Assembly: GCA_037013685.1 (NCBI GenBank)
Contig: CM072894.1
Span: 17,230,949 to 17,294,948, forward strand
DNA length: 64,000 bases
DNA from: Acridotheres tristis
Taxonomy: Eukaryota > Chordata > Aves > Passeriformes > Sturnidae
Direction of reading: 5' to 3'
Shown here: in pieces, positions 35,844 through 49,100 of the stretch
Layout: every line of letters begins with the position of its first letter
Numbering within the stretch: position 1 is the first letter of the stretch
The notes under the pieces: generated by a model
Seen by the model: the letters and a program-made list of their open reading frames with translations, nothing else
Told to the model about the DNA's origin: nothing
Database searches by the model: none
Translations under genes and position numbers: made by a program

Positions 35844-36839
35844 CTAAAAAAAAGAATACAGCAAATAAATATATACTGTACATTCTTTGAGTGACAGTGA
35901 AAATATTTATCAATAGAACAGGAATTTGAGGGTTCAATATTTTGATAACACACACATTATTCTGTGATTTCTAAAGAGCAAAACATTTATTCAGAAAAAA
36001 GTTTCATCTAGTGAACACGAAAAAGACAAAAAGCTAACTTGGGTCAATATTTTAACCAGCTTTCTAAGCACAGTACTTTTTCAAAACTTAGTATCTGACG
36101 CATGTATCCAGGTATTGGCAGTCAAATGTGACATTGAGTTTGCACTAATCAGTATTGCTATGCTATGCTATACTATTCTCCTGCAAAGAAAACATACTGA
36201 ACACCTGACATAGGAGACAAAATGCAATTGCCAGCCATCAGATATTGTCCTGCTTGGGATCAAGATAATCCTTGGCAAATAAATAAAAGTGCTTTGATTT
36301 ACGTAAGTGATGAATTCCAAAGGCTGCCCTTGGATTCATGTCTATAGCACTATCCCACAGCTTGATAGGTTCTCATGAGGCAGAGACATACCCAAAATTA
36401 TTTAGCTATGTAACAGAGGTTAGAGAGCAGCATGTCTACTGCAAGCTCCAGCACTAACGTAGACTCCACAGCAAGTTGTGTAGCCCATCCTAACTAAAAA
36501 AAAAAATGAGACAGTCTGTTGTATTTATATAACAGGACTCATGGCTATGTTCCATGATTCATGTAACACAAGTAGTAAAATTCTGCATGACATAATCAAC
36601 AGGCCTGGGTCATAGTGCACATTTTTGTACAGCTCTGTGTACACTTGTGTACAGCTGGGAAGACAGCTGGGCAAGTTCCAAAGTGTCTTCTACTACATGC
36701 AGTATTAATGTAGTTGTAACACCAAACTGAATTAAATTTTTAAAGTTCAATACCCAAATCCAGAGAATCTCCATCTTCCCTTTTCTTTCCTTTTCTCGTT
36801 TGCTTGCCCACTGCCTGATATCCAATTACTCATACTTAC
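35844..36839 (-). other. RAPGEF4: RAPGEF4 intron
   Basis: A 1 kb intron between the two linker exons. Apart from an A-run near 36498-36507, no repeat is recognisable. Confidence 0.9.
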
Positions 36840-36912
36840 TGTCATTGTTGGAGCCAGTTTCCATAACACCATAAGGAGGAGTGAGAAGTCCAGACATATA
36901 CTGTCGATATTT
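36840..36912 (-). CDS. RAPGEF4: RAPGEF4 exon: end of CNB-A helix and start of linker
   Basis: This 73-nt exon has a TTTCAG acceptor and a GTAAGTAT donor. It starts in phase 0 and ends with the first base of an arginine codon. It encodes 24 residues beginning [15 protein letters not shown] and ending GSNND, matching mammalian EPAC2 from about Lys149 to Asp172. Two conservative changes are visible (Ala to Ser, Ala to Thr). KYRQYM belongs to the helix leaving the first cAMP-binding domain; the rest is the flexible linker toward DEP. The exon before it, which should end in ...ALWE, was not found in the 27 kb upstream. The split arginine is completed by GA at the start of the exon at 35843. Confidence 0.95.
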
Positions 36913-39900
36913 CTGAAAGACAGCAATGGCACATTCGGTCAGGTACAATGTATAAAGCCATTCAAGGGAATATGTGCTATTTATATTCGTGTGTCTCCTG
37001 CCTTGTGCTTCTCACACACACATGAGATATGAGACAACCAAACATGTCTTTACTCTTAACACCAAAAGGTCTGCTTTCTTGAGCACACACTGCTTTCATT
37101 TCATCCAAAGTTGTGCTAAACCAGTTCTCTCTTTCATCTTCCCCACAGCATGATTTAAGGGTTCTAATAAATCAATATTTCACTTAGCTGTGTGATATCC
37201 CATAAAGATTGTTTTAAAGCTCATTTGAAATTACACTGTTCATTTGAATCCAAGCTAGAAAGCTACTTTATTATAGGAATGGAGACAAGCTAAGGATTCA
37301 TAAAAATCATGCATAACAATAGTTTTAGTGTCAGATTTGAAACATATAGAACGTAGTGTGAAAACTCTAAACATTTAAATCCAAAACACTATGTTTGGTA
37401 TTCAGAAACTACAAGGCTATGAAGCACACAGATCAAATACTTCATATTTTATATATCCTCATACAAAAACTGTATTAGCAGATGAAACTTTGTAACTGTA
37501 AAAATAAGATCCCTTATACCACTTTAAGCTACGCAATTGCAATTGATGTCAGCAACTGATATTTTTCTTCAGTGAATGCTGATGACATGATCAGTAAGGT
37601 TCAAAGCTCTGTCTAAGGCTTAAGAAACTTGCAGAAGCTACAAAAATAACACAAAGGACAAAAAATTGTCCTTTTATCAAATACAAATCATTCAATGAAT
37701 AAGAAACACATTTTTGTTTCCAATCACACTATGTTACTGCAATGATTAAGGATAAGCAATTATAATTCCCTTTTGGAACTATCAGAAAACAAGCTTGTGC
37801 AATAGGGATTCTGATGCTCAGCATAAATAAAATTCGTCATACAGTCCTTTGGGTGTGCAGTGAGCTCAACGTGAACAATCAACCAGCTGAAATTCATGCA
37901 GGTTTCAACTATGTACACATAATAATTGAGACAGTGCAATTTTAGTGCAATAGTGTGATTTTAATTTAAAAGTTTTATCCCTTGCTCTATGGAGTTGTTT
38001 AGATGTATTCACTTTCAAAATGTTGCCTACTAAATTTTAAAAATGCTTGAATTATCCTTCATACATTTATTTTTCTTGGAAATGAAAATATCATCAGTTC
38101 TAGCACTAAAGACTGAATGTCTTGCATTCTAAATAATAACAAAAGCTACAAAGATTACATTAATCTTAATAATCCAATCCTATTTTTAGACAAGCTATTA
38201 CATCCCAAAGCTTAGTAACATATTATTTAAATCTCACCCATAATCCAGCTGAATACACGTAGAAGCAAATCTATGCTATATTCCTGGTCAGTCACACAAA
38301 ACACAAATGCTATTTTATTTGAGGATAAAAACTCCCCTATTTTCTTTCTCAAACCATTCAGTTTCCCTTATTCTGCGTCCAGTCCCATGCCTGGAACTCA
38401 ATGACAGGAAGAATATAAGAAAGAATTATTTTCTCAGTTCAACTAGTAAATCACACATATAAACAAAGAGAAAAGTAATTTTTGTTGGCCAAATGAAAAA
38501 AAAAAAAAAAACAGAAGTGTGTCCCAAGGAGTTGAAATAACATTTTATTCAAACAGTAGATAAATGTTTTGTTCTACCTTCTACTGAGTTTGGTCTTGAA
38601 ATGTGATTTTCAGATGGAAAATTGGAATATTTCATTTAGGACAAGATACAAACAAATTGTAGAGGATGTTTTTCTCTTCTTCTTCATCATTATTCAGCTG
38701 ATATTCATTTCTTTGTTCTGTTTTTCCCAAATGAGCATTTTCCCAGAAATACATTACTAGTCCACATTTAAGCCACTTCTATGAGGAACTTAAACTGTGG
38801 GAAGAGAGTAATTTTTCTTTTATTTCCTATACTATGTCAGCCACCATCATACAATGCATGCCATTTTTTCTTATTAATTCTCTAATATTTTTCCTGATTA
38901 TTCTTTTCATGAGACAAAACACAGAACACAGCATACAATTTCCAAAAGATAAGAGGGCTCATCTTCAGAAAACAACTACAGGTAGAATAAGCCAGAATTA
39001 GATACATAACTTTAGAGGAGGCATCTAATCCCATTCAGGCACACCTCATGCTCAGGACACCAAAGTTCACCAGGAACAAAAAAGCACAGACTGGTGATAG
39101 ATAAGACAGGATTTTGGTATTGCTCCCAAGATGTCCCCTCTGTCACCTTCAGCGTGAAGGTCCCACCCTGCCCCAGGATCAATCCACTTATGAGTCTGAT
39201 ACAGCAAATCCTGTGAGCAGTGTTGCCTGTGAAGGAGCTCAAGCAGTATTACCAGAAGAGGAATTAATTCAAGGCATGCCCTCAGAAAGCTCAGTTGTTC
39301 ATACTCCTCCAGGGTAGCTCTGTGTAAATGAAACTTTCTTCTATATCTGGGTATCTCTGGAGGAAGGGCTGATATGACTGCCTACACATGGTCTCTCATG
39401 AGGATATCTCAGTGGGTGTGGGCTGACATAAAAGGTATAATTTATGCCTAAACTTGTGTCACCTCATCAGCCAAATTAAATGTCAAGGGAAACTTATTTC
39501 AAGGAGTCAGGGAAACACTGTTTGCTGGGAAACCTAAGCATAAGAAGACAGACCTAAGTAATTGCATAAAGATCTGCCAGGATCAGATGGAATAATAAAG
39601 TTCCAGGCATGAGATTGCTGAAAGCTGAGATAATGAGACCTATCTTGTTACCATACTGTCTGCAAATAAAATAAAATTCAGTAAGTTAAATTATATTCAT
39701 AGGTGGCATTTAAAATCATCTTGAAGATTAACAGACTAGATATTTACCAAAGGCTTTTGAAAACGTATTCCACAGGTGGTATGAAGTCTGGAAAGGCTTT
39801 CCTAATGAAAGACGGTACCAATTATCAAATCATAATATGCTTGTTTATTACCAGAAATCTTCAAGTTTTGTAAATCCAACATGACAGCAGTTTTTAAAGC

Positions 39901-42900
39901 TACATTCAGTGACCTATACACTGTCTTCAGATTTCTACCAATTTATAAACGCTATCATGCAACAGCTTAAATAACAGACAATTCCTACATCTAATCTGAC
40001 AGCATGAGTAATAAAGACAGTATTTTTTTTCCAGTTGCTGACTGCCTCATACCCATGCAGTGGTGAAAATTAACACATTTTGACCTTTTCAGCTACTTCT
40101 ATGGCCTAAAGCAAAGAAGGCTGCTGACAAGAAACAGTTGGGAAGAGGAGAAAAGGAGGAAACAAAATCACACACTTGCCCTACTGGGATGGCGCTTTGA
40201 AGGAATGGTTTCTAAGGCTCCTCGTCATCAGGTTTTTCAGTATGCTCAAATTAAGGCTTTGTTTGTAGTTAGCTGCAGTTTGTCTCATAGGCTTTCATGA
40301 ATACAATAGGTTTTCGTCAACTCTGTGAACATAATTAGGTATATTTTTTATATGCTAATGTTTAGAAAGGCAATTACTATAATTCTGATGCAAGCTCTCT
40401 CTAAATTCCTGAAAAAAGTTTCTAGCATACAAAAGGTATATAAAATATACCTCTGGTCTTTGTGGTTAGTCCCTTCTCTTCTGCTGCAAATAGTGTAGAG
40501 CTAATACCTGTTTACAAACATTCCAGGATAAGCCAGGTACATGTAAAGAATACAGATAAGCCTTTTTTGTCCATGTTCACTGTGTACCAAAACCCAACAC
40601 TCTAAGAGGAAAGACATAGGACTGATGAATGGAAGACCCTCTGGGTATAAAGACTTGAACATAGGTTCTACACCAAATACTCCCCAAGGGCAGCAATTCT
40701 GCAGTTGGCCAGTAAGGGCTGTGCAGTGAGGACCAGGCAGAGACAGTTTGTAGCACTAGGGACTCAGGCTTCTGATGCTTCCCCATGACATGGTGCATCT
40801 ACAGGTAATAGGAATCTGTGGCCAGATACTCGGAATTGTCTTTTAACACTGGAGACAGTTCTGTAGACCTCAAAAGGTGCTTGGTTCAATACATGATCTT
40901 TTTTTTTCTTTTTCTTTCTCCCCTATTCACAGTCTCAATCACAGTGTCATTTTTCACCATTTCTGCTGCCTCCTTTTCTGCCTACTCCTAACTAGCAACA
41001 CACATTTCTCAAAACCTTCTGTAATTATTTCATCAGATGCTCTTATTGTGACTATTGCCTGAGTTCTGCAATACTCCTGTACTAGCTGTCAATACTTCTG
41101 CAATGCTTTCTCTTGGGGAATATATGATGTAGCTTGAAAATGTGAGCCAGCTTCTCTGCTTTCTTTTGATAATAAATAATTGATCACTGATGCTCTCAGT
41201 ACAACTCTGTTCTTCCTCTAAGTTGGCAGTGAACCACCTCCCTCGTGAGCATTACTCACAAGGGCGTGCCACTCCCGTGGGGCACTGTTTCTTCTCTTTC
41301 CTCCAGAACAATAAGGAGACAAATTCCAGAAAGAGCCCATGAAGATTTTTTGGACTCTCTTTTCACTCATCAAATCAAGCAAAGATTGCTATGTCAAAAT
41401 CCAGACTTTTGCTGTGACATTTGATATTCTGGTCTTAACTGAACTGATGGGTAGACTCTCAGGTCATTTGACTGCTATCAATTTGTGTTTTCCAACACAA
41501 AGTGCCTAATATTCTTACAGATTTTCACAAAAAAACCCCACCTCAGACTGATTATCAATACCGATAGTTGATTTTTATCTCAGTCTTGTTACAAAAGGGG
41601 AAAACAAACAGCACCCTTGCTTTTGCCCAAGAGCATGTACTGAGACTGCCAGCCGACCCCCAGCAGACTCAGCCTAATTCTGACTTCAAATACTGTCTTC
41701 TTAGTATGTTTACAAATTACCAAGTGTATTTCTTCCAAGCAAGCTCAATCAGAAAATTTCCATACATTTCAGGTCAATGTCACTTAACTGGATATCACAG
41801 AAAGGACCTAACCCATGGCTGTTTAATACTAGATAAAAAAACACTGAAGCTGGTGCTTCCCTCTAGAACACCAAGTTCTAGAGTGCCTATTCTTAAATGC
41901 CTACTTTTGTCATTACCAGAATATAAAAATTTGCTGTCACTGACAGTAGAGGTAAGAGAACAGAACTGAGGCATTTCTGGTGGAAAATATAAAGACATAT
42001 TAGGAAAATACAATGCTACAATAGCAAAAATATATCTTATTTTGTGGAAAAATAGAAAATAAGCTGTGTGAAGATCTCACCACAACCTACTGAACAGAAA
42101 CAGACTGTTTTGTATACATCAGTCTATCAAGTCATTAAAATGTAATAGACAAGGTCTGAAATAGCAGAAGTGAAGCACTACTTAGTCATTTAGATAAAAT
42201 AAATACAGGAAATGCCTGTACCAAAATTGCTGAATCCTGATCCCAGAATAGGTACAGTTTATATAACAGCAGATGAATCTACATCTTTTCCATTTATTTA
42301 CCTATTTACCATCTTCAGAATGTTTCTGCATAGCTCTAATCAACTACACTTTATTTTAGTCCATCTCTTTATTTTGGAGGCACATATTTTTCTGTCACAT
42401 TCCCACCCGAATCAATTTATCATGCTTGAAAAGCTCTGTGTGCAGAATTTGCTTTATCACAGAATCCCCATGATATTTCATCAAGAAGAAAAATGCACCC
42501 AATTCTCTGAAATCATGCCAATAGCAGACTTGGCTAACAGATAGAAAGCCAAAGATAAGACTGCACCCCAAAAAAATCACATCCAAGGAAATTAGAGCAT
42601 GAGCACTGATTAAGCAAATTACAGTCTATTCTGCTCCATCTAATTTAAATATAGAAATGCCATCATACAGCTCTCCAATTCTGTCTCCTAGAGAAATCTA
42701 CTCAGGAAATGAACTTGGGTGGAGACAGGACTTGGCTGCGAGGGGTGGGAAAGATTGCACACGCTTCAAAGAGAACAACAAACAGTCCATCTGATTTATG
42801 TGTTTTCTTTTACTTCAGTTGTGTAAACATAGAATGGATAATGTATCTACAGGAAAAAATACTTAACTGCCTTTAACATGGAAGTTCAAGTTTTCAAAAG

Positions 42901-45877
42901 TGACTGAAAAAGAACTTTATACATATCCATATTTACTTTTTCACTGTGATATCTTTAAAATCAAAGATGATGTCACTGACAGTGCTTCAAACTCAATATA
43001 AGATCATAAAATAAAGCTGTGCTCTCCTTTCTTTTTCTTTCATTATCACATGTAGGAGAGAAGCAGCAAATCACACCTAAGCTGGAATTTGCTGAACAAT
43101 GCAGTGACAGAATGTAGTGACAGAACCTCATTCCTCTTCAAACTGTTCTGCAACATTAAGAATTGTAAACCTGCATCTTTATTAGCAAAGCCAGCAGATA
43201 CATCTCAAAAACAATGAGCAGAACAACTAAGAAAAATGTGCTATTTTAACATAATTTTTCTTACCTCTACAGCCATCCTTTAAACATACATTAACAGGAC
43301 TTAGATCAAGTCAAGTCTAGAATCAACTCCTGGGTTGTGCACAAGAGGAAGAACAATTTCCTAAAGTTCCAGGTACAAAATACTTCCTTTTACCTTCAGA
43401 TAGTCACATCTCTTCTTTTCACATGCACTATTATAATGATCAGTGTACCAAAGACGTGCTCTTTTAGATGATCTCAGTTTGGAAGACAGGTAATAGGAGA
43501 CTCACAAATACAGGATGAGGCTGGCTTTGTTCAGTTCCTCACCTGGGCAGGTACAGGCTGCCTCCTACAGTATTTCTTCTATATTATGTGCACCCCAACT
43601 CATCTTCAGCATTTTTCTGGAGCAGAGCTTCAGCTGAGACAAAAGGTCATACAAGAGAGGTATTTGGGTTTGGAAAGTGCTTTGACAGAATGGTAAATTC
43701 TGTAATTGTGGCAACACAGGTATCTTGTTTCTGATCACACATCTTAGCCTCCAAAGCAAGAAAAAAGCAAGGATTGTGTGTACTTAGTAAGCTGGAAGTC
43801 AGAAAGAACCTCTAAACCACATTCCTGTTCCACCCTGAGACTGCCATCTTGAAAACACAGAAGGCTTGATACATATGACCAACATATCTTTGCATGAATG
43901 TTCTGAAACAGACTTCCTCTGAAGAAATTGATGAAAAACTAGGTGTGTGCTGCTGAGAAAAACTGGAAACCTCCCAGTGCAGGCTGTGCTCTGACAGTGG
44001 GCTAAAGTCACACTCCTCTGTAGTAAAATTCTGTAAGGTCACCACAAGGTCTCTGCAGCAGTTAAGTCTTAAAAATAGGTTTTCAGTGCAACTTAAATGA
44101 CACATTGGCCTTATGATGACACTGTGCACAGCAGTGGCTTTATTCATGGTTATAAACAGCTTCTTTTCTTCCTTCCCATTACATATATTTTAAAAAAGAG
44201 ATTTGAAACAAATAAAGAAAAAGCTGGCGAGCTGATCTATAACTCTGCTTTTCATATTTATAACCTCTGAACACAGAAGTATGTTAGCCTAGAAATTTGT
44301 TTTCATCTGGAAGGAAACTCTGGGTTAAATATTAATTCCTCTACAATCAATATAAACCTCTTAAGTGGCTCAGTGGGGTCAATCAAACACTGCTCTTGCT
44401 TCTCACAGAAACAAGCATACATCAACCTCCAAAACTCATCTAACATCAAGGGCTTCCTTTTCATGATAATTCTCCAAACTGATTGTTTCTATTCAATTAT
44501 GCATAACAACAATGAGGATATTTAATAAGCATAAATACGTAAACATACAATTTCCCTTACAACATTCATCTTTCTTAAAACTTTTAAAATATTATTTTGA
44601 TGACAATGTGAGCTGCTTTAAAAGCAGTCTGTGCAGCTCACCCAGGAACACTGCAGAGAAATCAAAGCAAGTACAATACAAAATAAGAGGGGAAAATGTA
44701 AAGACAAAATAAACAATTATATTTCAGGAAATATGACTGAACACAGTCTATTCCTTCCAGTGGACAGAAAAGTATGTATTCTGACAGAAAATCATTCACA
44801 ATCAGATTGATATCACCCAACACGAATCCAAAATACCCGGGCCTCCAATTCACAGAGCAGTCCTTGCTATGGCACCACTGAAATTAACTTGTCAGCATAA
44901 ACCCCTCATGGGTCAAAGCTGCTCAAATCTGGAGTCCCTTCCATGCACACTGTGTTATAATAAATGCTGCCCATGGTACTTCCCCACAGGACTTCACAAT
45001 AATGTTTCAGCTATTTTGTAACACAGTGTTTAGTTACATGGTTTTACATCCACATTTACTGCCCAGCATCTCATGGCTCTCAGTCTGAAGATCTCTATAA
45101 AAGACCTCTAAACAGTCTGTTAAACATAATCTTTTTTAGTACAACAGCATCTTGTCTGAAGATTTCAAAATGTATTGGATGGGAATGACTGGCTTTTATC
45201 CAGCTGAAGTACAAACATGAGTAACAGCAATTCAGCTGTGCCATAACATAAGGATTAGGTAAAGTGCATTAACAAACTGCAATGCAACAGCTTTATTCGG
45301 ATGGGGCAGTTTTCAAGGTTTTTCCTACACACACAAGTCAGCTCAAGCGATTTCCTCAAATCATAGATAATTAATTTTGCCACCAGAGCCTCACCAAGAC
45401 TGAAAAAGCCCCCAAACAAATGCTGTTCTGTAGCTCTAACCTGGAGTCCTGCTGTGACTTTTGTTGTACAACTCTTTCCTTGGTAAAAAAAGTAAAGTAA
45501 CAGTATTCACTTCAGCTTAGCCCTAGAAACATTTTCAAACCTCATGACAAGAGGGGACAGTCAGGAATGGAGGCACGCAGGGATGGGAAAGAAGGAAGAA
45601 AGTCTCACTGGAAGTTAAATGTTAGACAAGAAAGAAAAAACAAGAAATAAGAAGGAAAGGAGTGAAAATGGGTGGAGGGCAGGAGGGGAGTGCAATACAC
45701 AGCCTAAACAGATTCCTTCAACCCAATGGAGTTGTCACAAGGGGTGAAGAGACTACTTCAAGGAAGAGGCCACACTATAAAAAAAGGACAAAAAAGGGAA
45801 TGTGAAGCGGCTTATGGATGTGTCTAATAAACAAACCCCCTCCTTTCTCTTTTTGCCACTGAAGAAGCAGTTCACAC

Positions 45878-46145
45878 AGTGACAGAATCAAATAGGTTGG
45901 AAAAGACCTTTGAGATCATCAAGTCCAACCTATGACCGAACACCACCTTGTCAACTAGACCATGGCACTAAGCACTACACTAAGTCTTTCCTTAAACACC
46001 TCTAAGGACAGCGGCTCCATCACCTCTCTGGGTAGCCTGCTGCAGTGCTCAACCACCTTTTTTCGTGAAGAATTTCTTAATGTCCAGCCTAACCTCCTCT
46101 AAAGACTGTGTGTTCTTGTCCTATCCGTTGATGTCTTAGAAACAA
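45878..46145 (-). mobile_element. CR1 LINE 3' fragment, 5'-truncated
   Basis: On the plus strand it begins with the reverse complement of a CR1 3' end (CAGTGACAGAATCAAATAGG, TTGGAAAAGACCTTTGAGAT, CATCAAGTCCAACC). It continues with CCATGGCACTAAGC, TTAAACACCTCTAAGGACAG, CATCACCTCTCTGGG, AGCCTGCTGCAGTGCTCAAC, GTGAAGAATTTCTTAATGTC and CTTGTCCTATC. The sense strand is therefore minus, the same as RAPGEF4. It is far less decayed than the 15.3-17.5 kb element. Only about 270 bases remain, the usual 5' truncation of CR1. Confidence 0.92.
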
Positions 46146-49100
46146 GTATACAATCCCACAATAGGCAGAAGTTTAGGTCCTTAAATTTGGGTGGTGTTGA
46201 GGTAGTTTAGGTTTAAAGATTATGCAGATTGAGATGAACAGCACATAAATCAACAAATCTGTGCCAATTATCCAATTGCATGCTAAATGTTTGCAATATT
46301 TTTCATTAGGTGGCTCTGGGATGTGTATTATAAAGAAAAATTAGAAGAAAATAGAATATGTGAGTTTTAATGGATTAAAACAGTATACACTAGGCAGAGT
46401 CCAGCTTACACTGTGATTCTGAAAAGTGACTTGGTTGAAGAAATGATGAAACATTCTCACTGATTAATTCAGTTGTGTAAAAATAAAATCCAAATCCTTC
46501 TAGTTACCATTTAAAAATTACTCATATTGTGGATTTTTTCCAATTGAGTCGAGCATCAAATATATAGACTAGCTGACACTTCAGTGTGGGGAAGAATTTT
46601 GTATTAAAAGGTTTTTGCTTTCTATTTATTTCATTTTCTGAATGGGTATTTCCTTCACAATACAATATATAGCCATAAAAAAAAAGGTAAACTTGATTCC
46701 TCGTTATCAGTTTTCATCCTACCTACCTACAATCAGTCATGTTATTCATCATCAAGATTAGAGCAGCATTTGAGATAAGCAGTGGGGCACAGTAATGAAG
46801 ATGCACTGTAAAATTTCTTAATTGAAAAAAATACTAAGGAGATTTTAAGGCTGAACACATGACCAAAAGAGAAAAATGAAAGAGGAATATGAGAAAAATG
46901 GAGACACAAGATAATGAAGGGTAAACTACAGAATTAAATTGAATAATAATCTTTCCAGAAAAAGAAAAAGGGTGAACAGAGAAGAGTGTAGCATTATATT
47001 AGTCTCCTCCTTTGTCAAATAGAGTCCTGAAATCAGCTTAACTGGGGGTCCAGATTTGCTAAGTTCTACACACAAAATAAAAGCTCAGATCCTGTCCTTT
47101 CCTCCTGCCAAACAGAAATGTCTAGAGTGCTAATTCTCACAGATTATAACTCCAAACACCACATACATTGCCTTCCATTAAACAGATACATCGTGGAAAC
47201 TACAGTATAGTTAGCGGGAAAGAGCAAAAACGAAAAGGAAATGAGTTTTTCACCCCTTCCACTCACAGAAAACCTTTCTGATTGTTTTCACTGTCTATGA
47301 TTATATTTATATTCCAAGTTTATTTTGCAATTTCAATTCTTATAATTAACAATTCTTCTAAGTGTTTTCATTAACACCATGCACAGATGTCCTAAAGTTG
47401 TGACTTTTCAGGTTTTTGTGGACACTGTTATTGAAAGCGCTGAGCACCTAAATGAGGCAGCTCTAGTTTGGAATGCACTGCTATCACCTGCTGTTGTGGT
47501 GGTGGAAAATACACATGAGCATTCTTATGCACTCCTGATAGAAGAAGAGTAGGTTAATTGAGAAGTAATCTGATACACTTCATCTTTTTTCTGACAGCAA
47601 GAATGATTTTTGAAGTAAGTGTATTGCTATACTGGGATGACATTCTCAGTCCCTCTAGAAGACAAGATGAGATCGCTGGTAATATTGGAGCTAGAAGATG
47701 TCTTAATTGGAGGGCTACCTAATTTGCAACATCCTACACTTCAATCTATTTCTGTAGGGCTCTTTCTCTGTTGTGAAGCAAGACAGACAAAGCTTGTTAT
47801 TGTCACTTTGATCCTGTGTATCCACTCACTGTTCAAAGAAAACCTTTATACAGAACATACAGTAAAATAAGGGACAGCGTGAGTCACACTGCAAGAGTCC
47901 TTGGTTCCCGAGTATTATGAGGCACCAGAGGAATCAACTGACTTGCATTTGAGAACAAGGCATTAACCACCAAGCCACAAGTGCAACTATAGAACTGACT
48001 TTAAGGAAGGTTTTATTAACAGAGAGTAAAAGCTGCCTTTACATGTAAATCTACTTCATGTAATTCTTCTGGTATCTTAAAACTTTAGAGAAGTTTTGCA
48101 AATCATATTGTAATAAAAATCAAACTAATATATGGACAATAAGGCAAGAATTTTTTTCTACTCAATGTAACTATTTTTTCACATGTTAATTGCTTTTAAT
48201 CTGATGTTTTTTATTTCCTTTGATAGTACTGAGAGGAATTCAGTGTCATACAGTGAGGAAACTGTACACATATGCTCAACATATTCAATTGGCTAGTTTC
48301 CAATTTACAAGTATTTCCCTACATATTGCTATTCCTTGTTTAAGGAACATCACAGAACATAATTTTAGCATTATACTGTCTCTTCAGTTTTATAGACTTC
48401 AGACTTTTGAGAAAATCTTGGGATCTTTTAGATAAAATAGGCACTGTTATCTCTGTTGTATAAGATTATTCTTTGCCTATCTCTTATGGAGTTAAAGTTC
48501 ATTATATTCACCTGTGTTAGAATGGATGCTCAGTTGACATCAATTAACAGTGTCACTGGCTTCAGCAATGCTGATTTGCATTCACTGATCTGTTCCAACA
48601 GCGCTAATGATCATCCATGCTCATGTATCAGGTTAGCTACAGCAATAGAGATGTAATTCAGGAGACATTTTCAGAGTGTATTCTAGTAGCAGAAAGATGA
48701 TGGCGGCCAGTAAAACTGTTTCAAGCTACCAGAAGATGAAAGTTAAAAGTGACAAGACTTTGTACTCAACTGACACTCTTTGTTGGAGCAGCAGTCCCAG
48801 TAGACAATTTGACTGCCTTTTCTCTAACTTTCACAGAGCTGTTTTATCTAGTTCTCTTACTATAGCCCTAAACAGTAAAAAGAACAGTAACACACATGCA
48901 TACAAAGAACTCCTAAAGTGGTTCTGTCTATAGTAGAAAATGCTACTAAGAGCCTGACCCAAATCAACTCTGAATTTACCAGTATGTTTTAGAAATTTCT
49001 GAAAGATAAAAGATGTATCCCCTTAAAACTGTAATTCTCAGTGTCACATGTTAGGCTTTGCTTACTAATTAGAATTAGTATGTTTGATGTCTTCCTTTAC

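Noticed and set aside
41568..41969. 133-codon plus-strand open frame.
   Set aside because: No recognisable domain and no splice or promoter signals. The length is compatible with chance in 64 kb.
43812..44147. 111-codon minus-strand open frame on the RAPGEF4 strand.
   Set aside because: It does not resemble CNB-A or any EPAC2 segment, and I saw no matching splice borders.
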